Notes: generated from the sequence alone by a model not told the origin. Shown: positions 50,111 through 63,024, counted from the stretch's first letter. The stretch is DNA of 64,000 nucleotides from Antitrichia curtipendula (GCA_951230915.1 OX579636.1:41233912-41297911); one strand, 5' to 3'. Program-made: numbers and translations.

Positions 50111-51292
50111 GCTAATGAATGGTTTGGAGATTGGTTTGTACATTTTTGGTAGGATGTGTGGTGTGCTCTCTAAGGTGGGGTTTTGTCTTTGTTGGAATTT
50201 GTTCAATTCTTAATACTTACGGTCTGTTTACAACAAGTTGTTTGATTTTTGTCAGGAATTGAATGAGGTGCTTGTGCTTTTTAGACTAGGTTCTTGGTTG
50301 AGGTGTCCTTGGTCCAGTTCATGTATGTAACACTTATTTCCTTGTTTGGAGAGCTAGGGTTTGATTTATGTAGGGCTACAAGTATGAATAGTATTGTTGT
50401 CAAATGGTGATGAATGGATTCCAGTTTGATTTACATCAATATATTTTGGTTTGAACATATGCTTGTTTTTGCTCCAATTTTATTTGCCTTGTTTTTTTTC
50501 TTGCTCAAGATGCAAAATAGGCTTTGTACTGTACATATTGTCTCCGTTGGCTTCTTCTCTCCTGTGGTTTCAAATTTTATTATTCACCTTAAGTTAAAAA
50601 AGAAGCATCTTGTTGCGTTGATTGGTTGCCTAGGGCAATTTGAGTATGCCTATTTTTGAGTGTGCAAATCAGGTAGGGGCTCAACTGATATTGTTTAATT
50701 TTAGTTTGATATTTTGATCAATGTTTTTTCAACATGTGAACCCTGGACACCTTTAGTTAATTCAAAAGAATGGTATCAATGCTAATTGTCAATTCATGCT
50801 CTTTGGAATATGGATTTTTACAAGGATTTAACTTTGTTGTAGGTCATGGTTTACTTACTCAAAAACAATGGATTTGATAAATGCTACAAATTGAACTTCC
50901 TCCTTCAAGAACTCAACACAGGTCCAAATGAGTTGATTATCTTGATATCTTTCTTTGATTGGATTGTTGGGATATCATACCATATAGAGACCTAGGATTT
51001 TCTATTATGACGGGACGTAGGTTTTTTGCATCGGGATGTCCACTAGCATTGGCATTGAGTGGAACGTGTCTCAACAAGTCAAGATCATGTTTGGATATAT
51101 ATAGTAAAAAAATTTAATCCAATCATCAATGAAGTTTGTTAGGTTCATCTTCCATGTCCGTCAGGTTGGACGGCCTCAAAAATTGTTGAATTGTTAGTCA
51201 AAAAATCTTATCCATTCAATTTGCAATTGTTTTCATTTAAATTCTATTATGATGGACATTAGGAAGGCTGACAATTTGGCAGACATTGTAAT
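50111..51292. other. Intergenic DNA without recognised genes
   Basis: A+T-rich. Only the repeat tail near 50118 stands out. Confidence 0.4.
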
Positions 51293-51490
51293 GCTTCAAC
51301 ATATTGTGATGCTGAAAACCATATAGAACCTTATATTGCACTTGTAGATGTTGTTGATCAAAGACATCAATTAGTTAATGAGGTCTTGTGTGTTCCTCTA
51401 TTAAATCCTAAATGTTTAGGGTTTAGTACATTTTCAATGCTAGTAGGTCCCAACCGATTCCACGTTTACAATGTTAAATCAAGCTTCTAA
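51293..51490 (+). pseudogene. Protein-like fragment, duplicated at 54408
   Basis: Open frame ending at TAA 51488-51490 with CDAENHIEPYIALVDVVDQ then RHQLVNEVL. The copy at 54408-54525 keeps the frame (CDIENHIEPYIALVDSVDQ), and most base differences between them are at third codon positions (for example GAT/GAC, AAC/AAT, GAA/GAG). This suggests a real coding sequence spread by an element. Family unknown. Confidence 0.45.
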
Positions 51491-52107
51491 ATGAGTATTT
51501 TCAGTTCCTCATCTATCTTATTAGCCATTGTATACCAAAAATATTTTTAGTGCATCGGTCAATTATCTGGTAGCACCTGGCTAGCATACATACGACTTGG
51601 TACATTGCCACTTCAGTCGATTGAAAAGAGGCATTGATAGCTAGCAAGAATGTTTTTTTGTTTTAAGCTCTAAGGGCTTGCTGCAGTTTTGAAGCGCATT
51701 TTGAGAAGCTAGTACGGATAAAACGAACAAAGTATGAAAAATATATGCAAATTTAAAGTTACAGGAGTTTTTCATGCCCAAATCAACACATCCCAATTCT
51801 TTTATGGATCGGAAAAAATCATTTTTTGCACATTTACTTTTTTCCAATTTTGAATTTTGTTATGCTCTTAGACATGCAACGCCATTTTCAAAAATATAAG
51901 GTATGTTCCATTTGGGTACACCATGCAAAAGTTATGTATGAATGGATTCCAAGAGAGAACTATACATATTTTTATTTATGTTTGTACAACAATTGTATTT
52001 GTTCAATAGTTTCATGTATTTAAAGTAACTAAAAAATATAGAAGTTGTAGAGTATATTTTTTCATATAGCTATGTGGGAACTTCATGACTTTAATGAATT
52101 TGTTTCT

Positions 52108-53033
52108 TTAACCCCTAAAGTCCTGAACATGCTTTTTTGAGAACATAGCTTTTTTGGGCAGCTCACTACGAGCGGAGATTTTATTTTATTTTTCTTTGAA
52201 ATTTTCACATAACATTCTCCCAAGGAGTAGCTTTAAGGTCCAACAATTTTCATAACTTTTGATTATATGGGTAAAAAGTTATTGCATGATAAGTGATTTT
52301 CAATGCTCAGCGGGCAGCCCGGGCAGCAAAAAAAATTCTTTGAAAAAAAAATTGAAATTGGTTCATTGGATTTATATATACGCGAGAAGCTTTGAATCAT
52401 TCCATTTTGATCTATGAGTCAAAAGTTATGAGGATTCTTAGTTTGAGGGTAGTTATGGAATCTCTACTCTAAAATAAACTTTGAAGTCCTTTATTTTACT
52501 CAATTTTCAATATTTTTGAAAAAAACAGAAAACATTGGGTGTAGATAGGTCTTTACAACATTATAACCATTGGGATTGTCATTATGTAATTCTATGATTA
52601 AGTTCTTAACAATTTAGTGTTTTGAATCATTTTCTACTTCTTTCTACTTACTATTTTTATCCTATATGTTGTACAAATCCAAATGATCTGAAATTTTTCA
52701 AGCATATAGCCAACTTGACTTCAAAAATGAATCCAAAGAGTAACCACCGTTTTGGACATTTCTTCATATAAGTGTGACCTTGTGAAGTGCAGCTGCCCGG
52801 AATTTCGCATGGACAAAAAAAGGATTTTTCTCAATTCAAACACTAATATCATGCAATCCACACAGTGAAAAATTCTGAAATTCTTTCCACATCTTCTCAA
52901 ACAAGTTTAGTACAAGATCCTATGGTTACATGTGTCCAAAAATGTTTTTTTTCTAAAATTTGATACTTGTATTAGAAATGGCAGTTTTGGAACGTTTTTG
53001 GTGAAAACATAGTCAAAAACCTTTAGGGGTTAA
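52108..53033 (-). mobile_element. TTAA-flanked inverted-repeat element, copy F (926 bp)
   Basis: TTAA at 52108-52111 and 53030-53033 around near-perfect inverted ends CCCCTAAAG and CTTTAGGGG. Internal family words: TACAAGATCCTATGGTTACA, AATGGCAGTTTTGG and CATAACTTTTGA. Same orientation as copies D and G. No coding capacity. Confidence 0.82.
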
Positions 53034-54387
53034 AGTATACTCTGTGGAATCAAGACTTTATTTTTTATTCACATTTTTAATTACTCAATCAATTGCATAA
53101 GTTTCAAATTATCATAGATTTGACAAAGCTTAAATGTTTAGAACTTGTTGGAGCATTTCTTCCCGTACGCTTGGGTACATTTATGATTTTTATAAATTTG
53201 GTCCTTTAAAGTACAAAATAGTCATAATTAATTTAAAATCATGTACATGTAGATTATAGAAGGACGATTCAATTTGGAGTAATTAATGTTATGGATCCTT
53301 ATCATACTGAGAAATCTAGGATGACGTGAAATTGTTTAACGCATATCAATTTAGTGTAATTGTATTTGAAAAATAAATTTTGATTCTATTATCTAGGGTG
53401 ACTTGCCTGTCACCCTAGGTTTTCAATACATGGTTCTCTCTCCCACTCCCCAAAAATCAGGAGCCATTGGATGGGAGAAAAAAATTTCCACCCCTCCTCA
53501 ACAAAAAATTAGGAGCCGCTGGATCTAAATACAGATCTTGATCTAGATACGAGCACATGTACGAATACAGATATATATATATATATAAACGACAGAATAC
53601 GTATATGGCATAATACAAATTTATCCCATAATGTTTTGCATCTCCCTACCCCCTTGAAAATTACAAGAGGGGAGGGGGAGGGGAGGGGGGAAGTGGGCTA
53701 AAAAGATTATTAATTTTAAAAAATTTAATTTTTAATTCACCCCCCCTTCCAAAAAAAATTAATTTTGGGGGGGAGGAGGGGGGTTGAATTAAAACTAAAA
53801 ATATTAAAATTAAGTTTTTTTGTCATGGTGCATAGTTTGTCACTATGCCTATGCACCATGAAGAGGCAGTAATTTGCCTCCCTATAACTGGCTGCCTATA
53901 ATATTATACTTGAGACTATACTTTAGTGAACAAAACAATAAAAGTCATACAATTTATACCCAAATGGATGGAAAAATTGAACAACAAGGTCTAAGAATTT
54001 TAAAGACTTAAAATTTGTAATAATATTAAACTTATGTATTTATTTTTATAATTTTAAATGTAAAAATAAATAAAATAATGATTTTGTTGTATTTTAATGG
54101 AGCCAGTTGAAAGTAATAGAAGCTATAAAGTGTACATGTAAATGTATGAAGGAAATGCAATGTACAAGTCTAGTTCTATAGATATCTTGATTGCGTGAAA
54201 TTATAGAATTCATGTCATTTGAGTATAATTGTACAATCTAAATTAAATGTAAAGGTTGTTTATGATGTACTTTAGAGACCCAGACTTTAAAAGTCTTTCA
54301 ATTTAATGCAAGTGTATGCAAATAAATAAACCAACAATGTTTAAAGGTTTGAAATACTATCTATTTATTAATATTAATTAACTAGTG
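53034..54387. other. Intergenic DNA with G-rich and C-rich tracts
   Basis: 53660-53785 has G runs (GGGGAGGGGGAGGGG) and C runs facing each other across A+T-rich sequence, a potential hairpin or quadruplex former. No gene recognised. Confidence 0.4.
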
Positions 54388-54859
54388 TTTGACGGACATC
54401 CTGACATCCCAACTTATTGTGACATTGAAAATCATATAGAGCCTTATATTGCACTTGTAGACAGTGTTGATCAAAGACATCAATTAGTTAACGAGGTCTT
54501 GTCTTCTACCAAAATCTAAACTTTGTTTTGGTCTCCTTAAATGGATGTGTTGTGTTGTTCTTAGTAATTGACTCTTAGTAAAATTTGATTTGAATTTCAA
54601 ATCTTTCAACCCATATATGTCAGATGAATTCCAGTGCTTGCATTTGGAAGATCGGATTTTGCAATGCGGTGGTTGGTTATAAAAAGGTGGAAAAGTGTTT
54701 GTTTGATTGATTTGGATTTTTTTCATCTGATCACTAGTGGTAATAATTGCAAAGGAGAACATTCATAGTTGAAATACAAGTTGAAACAATTTTGCGAATC
54801 TCATTGGTACTAGGAGTTTTAGCATCATGCCACGTCAGAACATTAGGATGTCTGTCAAA
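54388..54859. mobile_element. Small inverted-repeat element carrying the protein-like fragment
   Basis: TTTGACGGACATCCTGACAT at the left end is repeated, inverted, at the right end (AGGATGTCTGTCAAA). Size 472 bp. Inside the left half is the fragment also found at 51293-51390. No target duplication is obvious. Confidence 0.55.
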
Positions 54860-55887
54860 AAAATAAAATTCAAACTTTGTATCCATCTAGTTTAAATATT
54901 TGTTGTCAGATTTATCAAGCTAAGGTAATTTAGTTATCACATTTGACAAAGTGGGTGACAAAAATTGCGGTATGGATGGAAAGGGCTGCTTGACAATATG
55001 GCTTGATGAACTATGTGGTCGGACTCTGTGGATGGACCTTTGGATGGAAAGAGATAACCTTCAGAATGGAACGTTCTAGTAGATTATACATATAATTTGT
55101 TTTAATGTAGATAAATCTTGTATCATTTTTAACAAAGAATCAAATTTATATATATATATGCAATCCAACATTTTATACATTTAATTTTATTTAGCTTGTC
55201 TTCACTTAGCTTTTTTGTCTTTTTAATTTTATTATTTAAAAAAAAAAATGTGTTCTGAGCTATTTTAATATCAATGACCTCTCAATATAATATAAGAGTT
55301 GCGTACCTTGGATTTCAAACACCTCCACTTTGAAGTCTCATATCTTCTTCTCCATAATAGATCTAGATGTAAAAGTTGATATCATAATAGATCAACTATG
55401 CAAAAATTCAAAGCCAAAGTTTTGCCTTGATTAAATCTTTTTTCAAACCACAATTCAAAACTTTTCACATCAATGTTTCGATCATTTGGATGAATCACCA
55501 GCCAACCAACAACTTAGTACTGAAGTTCATTCTACACCTCAAACCTATTAAGAAATATATAAAGAGATGATTCCTATCTTCTAAGTAGCAAACAACAATC
55601 CCGTAAAGCTAGCCACCAACTCATTCTAATCCTATTGTAATCCCCCTAACTCTAACATCAACTACTAACCAATCAGTTATCAATCAAAAACCTCCAATAC
55701 TAAGCACATCCTTTAATATGTGAAGATGCCTACTTCAACTAGTAAACAACCCACATTACAACAATTCTTCTAATGATAATACTTTTTTAAAGTTCTAATT
55801 ATATAAGAGTAAAAAATTAAACATAGATTTGAAGGAGAAATATATATATTGAGTGGACTAAGAATGCTCAGAATCACTACCACCTAA
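54860..55887. other. Intergenic DNA without recognised genes
   Basis: A+T-rich; short TA run near 55145. Confidence 0.4.
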
Positions 55888-56988
55888 TTAACCCCTAAAG
55901 TTCCAAAGTTCTTGTAGGGGACTCTTGGGATTTCAGATAGGCTTGTGTGAACTCAATTTTTAACATGATTTTTGGAAACATTTTAAAAAGATAGGAAATC
56001 AGATTAGCTTTATGGGAATATAAATTTTATTTCAATTGGTGCTCAAGAACAAAAGTTATGCCACTATGAGTCCCAAAAGTAGCTTGAGGGACAATCCAAA
56101 AAAAATCACAAAAAGTTGATCAAATGTAATAAAGGTGTAATTTTTTTATTATATTTTGTCTACATTTAAAGCTTTGATTCATTCTATTTAGAATTTTGGA
56201 CTAATGATGAGAAAGTTATAGAAAATCTTATATTTTGGACAATCTAAGTATCTTCTTGAAAAAATAATTTATAAAATACATTTTTGAATGTAGTTTTTAC
56301 AATTCTTAAAAAAATAAATTGTTAGAACAACCTTACTGAGGGACAAGGTTAAGTTTGCTTGCTAGAACAACCTTACTGAGGGACAAGGTTAAGTTTGCTT
56401 GCTAGAACAACCTTACTGAGGGACAAGGTTAAGTTTGCTTGCTAGAACAACCTTACTGAGGGACAAGGTTAAGTTTGCTTGCTAGAACAACCTTACTGAG
56501 GGACAAGGTTAAGTTTGCTTGCTAGAACAACCTTACTGAGTTGGGATTATTGTCTTTTAATTTAATCTTAGAGCTATTAACAGTTTAGTAATTCCTTCAA
56601 TCTTGAACCTACTTCTATTTAACAAAAAAATTATGATTGAAAATTAAGTGTTTTTTCATTGATTTTTGACTCAATTCTGCAACATAAAAAATTAGAAAAT
56701 CAAAATCAATAGCGCAAAAAATTTAAGTTAAGAAGATTCAAAGCCAAAAAATATAGTCAATCAAGGTGTAAAATGAACTTTGTTTTCGTCACTCTAAATG
56801 CTAATATCTTGCACTATGCAGTTAAAGTTTAAAAAAAAATTCCATATATTTTTATACTAGTTTAGTACAAGATCCTACGTTTAGATATGTAAAAAAAAAC
56901 AATTTAAAAAGTTTTTTCTCTTTGCAATAGAAATGACAATTTTGAGTGGATTTTGTTGGAAAAAAGGCTTTGGGACTTTAGTGATTAA
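55888..56988 (-). mobile_element. TTAA-flanked inverted-repeat element, copy G (1101 bp, with internal minisatellite)
   Basis: TTAA at 55888-55891 and 56985-56988; ends CCCCTAAAGTTCCAAAG and CTTTGGGACTTTAGTGA. The interior follows copy D (TTCAATCTTGAACCTACTTC, GTACAAGATCCTACG) but is longer because of the 40-bp repeat at 56321-56540. Confidence 0.82.
56321..56540. repeat. 40-bp minisatellite, 5.5 identical units
   Basis: Unit GCTAGAACAACCTTACTGAG then GGACAAGGTTAAGTTTGCTT. Five full units start at 56321, 56361, 56401, 56441 and 56481, with a half unit at 56521. All are identical except two bases in the first. It sits at the point where copy D has a single related stretch (CAAGGTTAATATCTCTTGCTAGAAG, near 25968). 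Confidence 0.97.
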
Positions 56989-57792
56989 TAGCACACATAA
57001 TCATGTAGCTATGGTCACTTCTATTGTAGCCAAGAGTTCAAAAATGGAAGTCCTAGACACAAAATCTACACTAATTTGTATTGTGTCCTACTACAATAGT
57101 GAGGAAAAATATAAGCATAACAAATTTTATGAAAATGGATACAATACAACACTATTTTGACCTCCAGTAATTCAAAATAGTGCAAGCTTGGTAAATTAGT
57201 GTCACAGACACTATCAGAACTAATCAGAACTAATCAGCGTGACAGGATCGGAACCAGAGAAGCTTCATGAAGCGGGCCCGACTGAGCTGATTCAGAGGAT
57301 TCCCTGATCACCCACTTTATTCCATTGCCATGAAAGTTCAAACTTCAAACACAGTGTAAATGTTACCTTTATTTGCGTATAAAAACAAAAACAAAAACAA
57401 AACCCCAGTGTACATGGACCACTTATCTGACATCAGAGACCATTGATGACGACAATTTCAATTATGAAGGACTATTTCTACACATGTAGGATCTGACAAT
57501 TGTACCAATAATCAATAATGGTTACCATATGCAGAGTAGTACTGCAGTTCCAAGCCTGTCCTTTCAACATGTGCTTAGACTCCACAGAGTTCCCCGTGTT
57601 TTGGGGTCACGCAGGCCCAAAGACGAAGCCATTCATGAATCCGAAACATGCACACATTCAAAAGATGGAACCTCGTTGATTTCCCGGACTCATCGATTGA
57701 GGAGTTAAGAATATGTCAGAGCTAAGTTAGAACGATTGCACACTTGCAAGCTAGGGTTGCATGTACTTTACTGGCTAACTTGCTTCAAAATA

Positions 57793-57795
<3 letters not shown>

Positions 57796-57859
<64 letters not shown>
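57796..57859. repeat. (TA)n microsatellite
   Basis: Uninterrupted AT/TA run of about 64 bases. Confidence 0.95.
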
Positions 57860-57862
<3 letters not shown>

Positions 57863-58312
57863 ACTTGTCGGAGGAAGAAGACAAGTAAAGTCGATGCTTG
57901 AGTTCATCGATGGAGAGTCCTGGCCTGTGACGCGACGACTTCTTCACCGGGGTTTCCAGTGCCCGAGATTCTGCCTTCGTTGGGATCGAGTTGGTACGCT
58001 GTGCAAACGTAATATAAAAGAGTTAATTTGCTAGCTAGCTTAAGTAGGTGACCATCGTCAAAATCAAGCAAGCACTTCGAATCTATGATCGAGGCACCGG
58101 GCGAAGCATTTCTACGTACGGTACCAAGTTACCAACTGACCGAAGAGCTACAGAAGTGAACTTGAATTGGAAATTCGGTAGTTCGATGCTGGAGGCTAGG
58201 AGGGTCATGCATTGCAGTATACATGGGGTACTAATTACCTTTCTTTGCTAGTCGATGTATCGATATCGTGCAGGGCTTGAGAATATTCTCAGCGCAGTAC
58301 GTCAATTACCGT

Positions 58313-60148
58313 ATGATGGCGTCGATTCCAGGCCTCCGAGGTGACCGGGAGTTTGGTGGTGGTCATCTGGAGTACCACCGACGATGGAGTCTCGTCGTCT
58401 TCGCTCTTCTGTTGCTTGTGAGCATCAGTGACGTTCACTGTCAAGCTACCGACAGTAGTCCCGCCCCTGCTCCACAAGCAGTACCGACATCCTCGCAGCC
58501 CAGGCCTCACTTTGTGACCTTCCATCAAATATGAAGGTACGTACGTACATGTGAATTATTGCTTGGTACGTAAGTACGTGAGTGATTGATGGAACTCGGG
58601 TTCTTAATGGACAATCGGATCGAGGGTACTGTGTGTGTCAGATGGTCGCTCGATCTTTGCCTGGTCGGAAATAACTTAGGGTGGATATCACTCCTCTGCC
58701 TTCTGCTTTCGTGCAGTGAGCCTTTGATCAACCGACACGTGCAGATTTGACCTGGATGAGGAAACGATTTGACATTATGTTGGATTTGTCTCGATTCTCC
58801 AAGCTTTTAGTTAATGCTTATCTAGCCTGCTAGTTCACTGTTTGTATCACTTATTCCACTCAATCATATGGACTACGGAATGTGGAAGTACTGTAGAGCT
58901 TTGTTATACGTACGAAGTTTCAACCGATCCCAAGGCACTGGTGTAACAAGGTGTAACATTTATGTTACTAGAGGTGGTCATGTTCATTGATCCCTTGTCA
59001 ATTAATGGATCGAAATGAGACACCATAACACTGAAAACGTCAATTTCACTAAAGTGGCGTGATTTTGGTCCCAGAAATTGTGACATGTATGTACATGAAC
59101 ATAGACAGGTGTGAATTTATGTTTCAAAGGTTCCAAGGTATTGTAATATATATGGTCAATTTAAAGAATTGACATTTGAAGGAGACACCACATGTATGAA
59201 CATGCTCTCCATATCCATATCTAGTGCGTGGTTAATTACCAGGTCTTCAGAAAATCAGAAATGGGTTCTATTCAAGGTACGAGTAAAATTACTTTGAGGT
59301 ACACCACTTTAAGAGGTTTAGCAGAACTCGAATGTTTAACTCATGTTTTTGGGTTGAATGAATTATTCGCCTGGTGGTTCAGCTGATGCCCTCGACGTCA
59401 TACGCCAGAACTGGACTAGCCAGAACACCCAGTTTCACGAGCTTCTCAAATGGGTGGCAGATGGCAAACACCCATGTGACAGCAGGCGACATTACTCTGG
59501 AGTTTGAAGGAGTAATGGGTGGGAGTTTTCTGCACTAGTGCACTTGTCAAGTCCAATGCAACAGGCTTTTATCATGACGAAATTGATGTAAGTAACTTCA
59601 TCTTCGTGGAGCACAATCACAGAGCAACTACCATTTAGAGAGACTATTTTATATCTTTCAAGGTTGTTAAATAAGATGATGCAATCGGCTTCGTCTCTCA
59701 ATTTTGTGGACCTAGATGATGTTAAAACTCTCGGTTCTTTCTTGTGTCGACATCAACAGAAGGCTGAAATGTACTAGTGAATGTTAGGCATGCATACATG
59801 GTTTTACCGTTTTCCCCCTCACAGGTTGTACGGAAGCAATTCTCGTTGTGGTTGGGAATACGCTTCTCAGCTAGTGCGGCTTCAACGGGGATCAAAGGAG
59901 CTCTACTTCCAGAGATAAGTCGACTGATAAACCTGCAACATCTGTAAGCTCCGATCCTTGGAATCCGATCTTGATCCCTGAGCTCCCTCCCACAACACGC
60001 ACTCCAATCTTCCCTGGCATGATGGTGATTGCATTGATTAACTTCCGTCCATTTGAATTTGGCCTCACATACACCAGAATTCATTGTTTCAGATTTCTAG
60101 ATCATCATCCAGAACTAACGGAACCTGTGCCACTTGAGATATGGACGT
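58313..60148 (+). pseudogene. Possible 5' fragment of an LRR receptor-like gene
   Basis: Four exon-like blocks in order. (1) 58313-58534: MMASIPG.. with a strong signal peptide (WSLVVFALLLLVSISDVHCQ) followed by SSPAPAPQAVP. (2) From acceptor 59382 to ~59501: ALDVIRQNWTSQNTQFHELL and WVADGKHPCD, like the cap that precedes LRRs. (3) 59825-59943: GALLPEISRLINLQHL, a typical plant LRR, with AG acceptor and GT donor. (4) 60093-60148: LTEPVPLEIW, a second LRR-like piece before GTAAGT. Blocks 2-4 join in phase, but I cannot join 1 to 2 and see no kinase or further LRRs; a transposon starts at 60578. It may be a truncated gene, a pseudogene, or a gene with distant exons. Block 1 alone could instead be a small secreted arabinogalactan-type peptide. 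Confidence 0.4.
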
Positions 60149-60234
60149 GTAAGTGAATCCAACTTACTTCAATCTTTGCCATTGTCATATATGTTTTCTA
60201 AGCAATTAATATGGCAAATTCAGATCAGAGTCTC

Positions 60235-60550
60235 CGTTGCAATGATCTAAACCACTGACTAATTTTTTTTTTTTTCAATGATCTAAACCGCTGACAAAGG
60301 AAATGGTCACTAGATTGAAGTACCACATGAATGGAGAATTTTGTAAAAATGGCGCCACTATGCAAACTTTGGCACATTTACATTTTAGATTGCACGGTCT
60401 GAAATCTATATTAGTCAAAGATGGCATTTTTATGGTTTAGATTGCACAGTCTGAAATCTATATCTTTCTTGAATGTTACTTTTGTGGTTTAGACCGCATG
60501 GTTTGAAAATGGCATATGGAATATCGCCATTTTAACAAAATTCCCTATAT
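60235..60550. repeat. Short tandem and inverted repeats around GGTTTAGA
   Basis: TTTAGATTGCACGGTCTGAA, TTTAGATTGCACAGTCTGAA and TTTAGACCGCATGGTTTGAA follow each other at about 50-bp spacing (60393-60510). At 60241-60295, GATCTAAACCACTGAC and GATCTAAACCGCTGAC are related inverted forms. Possibly a small decayed element. Confidence 0.5.
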
Positions 60551-62490
60551 GATCACTTAAGTCACGAGCACTTGAATCAGGGTTGTCATAGTGGACGGGT
60601 CAAGGTGATCGGACGGGACGGACGGGCGAATCGGACCGGACAACCGGACGTCTCGGACAACCCAAACGCCTTTCATTTTTCAATTTTCCAATTGACAACT
60701 CGCTTCCACGGTGGCAGTCCACGTTGGAATCAGGGCGCGAACATGAAAGTCGGGGCGGGGACGTCATCGTTAGGGCGGGGACTTTACAGGGCGCGGATGG
60801 ATTCGTCAGGGCGCGGACGTCTGGACAGGGCGCAGACGCTTGGTCAGGGTACGGATGCTAAGTCAAGGTGCGGACGTCTTAGCGCGAACGCCTAGTCAAG
60901 GCGCAAACGTCTCGGCATGGACGCCTGGACAGGGCGTGGACGCCTAATCAAGGACGCTTGGAAAAGACGCGGACATCCCACTCCTCAGCCACAATATAGG
61001 GGAAAAGTTGAAATAGAAGTTGAACTTGGTCATGGAATTCTTCTTTTCCATAGAGAGGGGGAATCCATTAATGCAACCAACCTTTAATTTGATTTCAGGG
61101 GAATATCTTTAAACCAATGGCTGCATTAAGGGGTCCAGTTAGTTTTTGAATTCAAAGATCATGTGTGGAAGCATGCTGTTCCCTTCTTGGGCTCGGACCT
61201 CTCCTTCATGCCTTCACCATGCACTTGCAAACTAAGACCCACCCCGCAAAAAAGAAAATTTCAGAAAATGAAAATTGACTTGCACGCTATAATTTTAAAA
61301 AAATTGAAAGTAGACGCTAGAAGTTTTTGGATTTATAACAAAAGATAAGGTACATATTTTTCTTAATTCAAGTTGAAGGATGCATCTATGAATTCTCCAA
61401 ATAGGAACTACATTCTTCTTTTCGTTAATTTTCTTTTAGTTTTTTTAAAGGTTTATCCTTCATATAGATGATTTCGACATTGAATATTCATAAAACTTGT
61501 TTGAAACGTTCAATTTTTTTTTTGTCTACATACTAGGTTTTGCTATTGTAATAGACAAATGGAACAATGGAGTTGCATAGGGTTCCCAACAATCATATTG
61601 CAATATTATTAAAATTATCCTTAAAATACTTATGTGCCTAAATGTAAAGGTTTTCTAAATACATAACTAACTTTAACATTTGGCTTGTAATTTCATATAA
61701 GCCATGTAATCCCAATGTTAAATTACCATCAAAATCCTTCTATGTAGTTATTAAAATAAATCAAATTGATTTAAAAAAATTGAAGAAGAATGAAATTATA
61801 TCACCATACATAAATAATCTAAAAGAAATAAAAATAGAATAAAAAGAATGTGGCTAATATAAATCATTGCAAATTCAAATGCTCAATTCACCAATAAAAA
61901 TGCCAAATTCCTATAAATATCCATTAAAGCAATCCAATTTATTTTTAAAAATAGATTGAAGATGATTGATGTAAATTTTAATAAAATCCAATGTTCAATT
62001 TATTAATTTAAAAGGCACACTCTTCTACATACCCACAAAACTAATCCAAAAGAATTTTTTTTTATCAAAATCTAAAATATGAGGTTGATGTAAATCTTGA
62101 TGCAATTCCAATATTGAATTTAATAATTGGAAGGGCAAGTCTTTGTTCCTATGTACAAAAATAGTCTAAATTTGAGATTTAAAAAAAATATTGAATTCAC
62201 AACATTCAAACTTAATATACAAAATTGTTTTTTAACAAAGACTCTTATCACGTTGTATTACAAACTATGACAATCAAAAATTCTTAACAAAATTCTTATA
62301 CAATAGGTACCAAGTCAAATTTAAATGATAACTCTTGTTTGAATTGAAGATCTATAAAAATATGTTAATTCTAGCAATTAAGAAAAGAATTTATCATTCT
62401 TTTATTTTGGAAGAAGAATCTTATGTCACATTGAATGAGTGAGGCTCCCCCCTAAATCAAATTCTTCTATTGGTTTAATTTTTCAAATAT

Positions 62491-62985
62491 CGTTCCCACT
62501 GATGCATTAGCAGCTGTCCCTGCAGAATTTATTTTGGCACCAACCTTCTTTTGGGATTTGCGACTTCAATTTTAACAATCTTGGGGCGTGTAATATACCA
62601 TTGGAAAGGTATTTTTAAGACCTTTCTAAAGCTATATTACACGCCTCGAGATTCTCAAAATTGGAATGAAATAGCGTCCCCGCCTAGTCACAACGTCCCC
62701 GCCCAAGCGTTCCTGTCCAGTCCTAACGTCCCAGCTCTAGCATCTTTGCCTATACAAGTGTTTGCACCCATATGAAAAAATCCCATTGACCTCAAGGTCC
62801 AAGTTTTAGCAAAGCCTCTTCCAAGGAAACTTGACACTCATGCGTTCCCGCCGATGCATTAGCAGCTGTCCCTGCAGAATTTATTTTGGCACCAACCTTC
62901 TTTTGGGATTTGCAACTTTAATTTTAACAATCTTGGGGCGTGTAATATACCATTGGAAAGGTATTTTCAAGACCTTTCCAATGGT
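62491..62985 (+). repeat. Direct repeat pair inside the hAT-like element
   Basis: Two ~140-bp copies (62491-62630 and 62843-62985) begin CGTTCCC.C.GATGCATTAG and run through GCAGCTGTCCCTGCAGAATT and ATCTTGGGGCGTGTAATATA with very few differences. Confidence 0.9.
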
Positions 62986-63024
62986 GTATTACACGCCCAA
63001 GATTGTTAAAATTGAAGTCGCAAA
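62910..63024. repeat. 53-bp-arm hairpin
   Basis: Left arm 62910-62962 and right arm 62972-63024 pair with few mismatches around a 9-base loop (for example ACCATTGGAAAGGT with ACCTTTCCAATGGT). The first direct-repeat copy has an eroded version at 62545-62665. Confidence 0.9.

Noticed and set aside
56321..56540. CRISPR-like array
   Set aside because: Direct head-to-tail 40-bp units without unique spacers, in a plant transposon.
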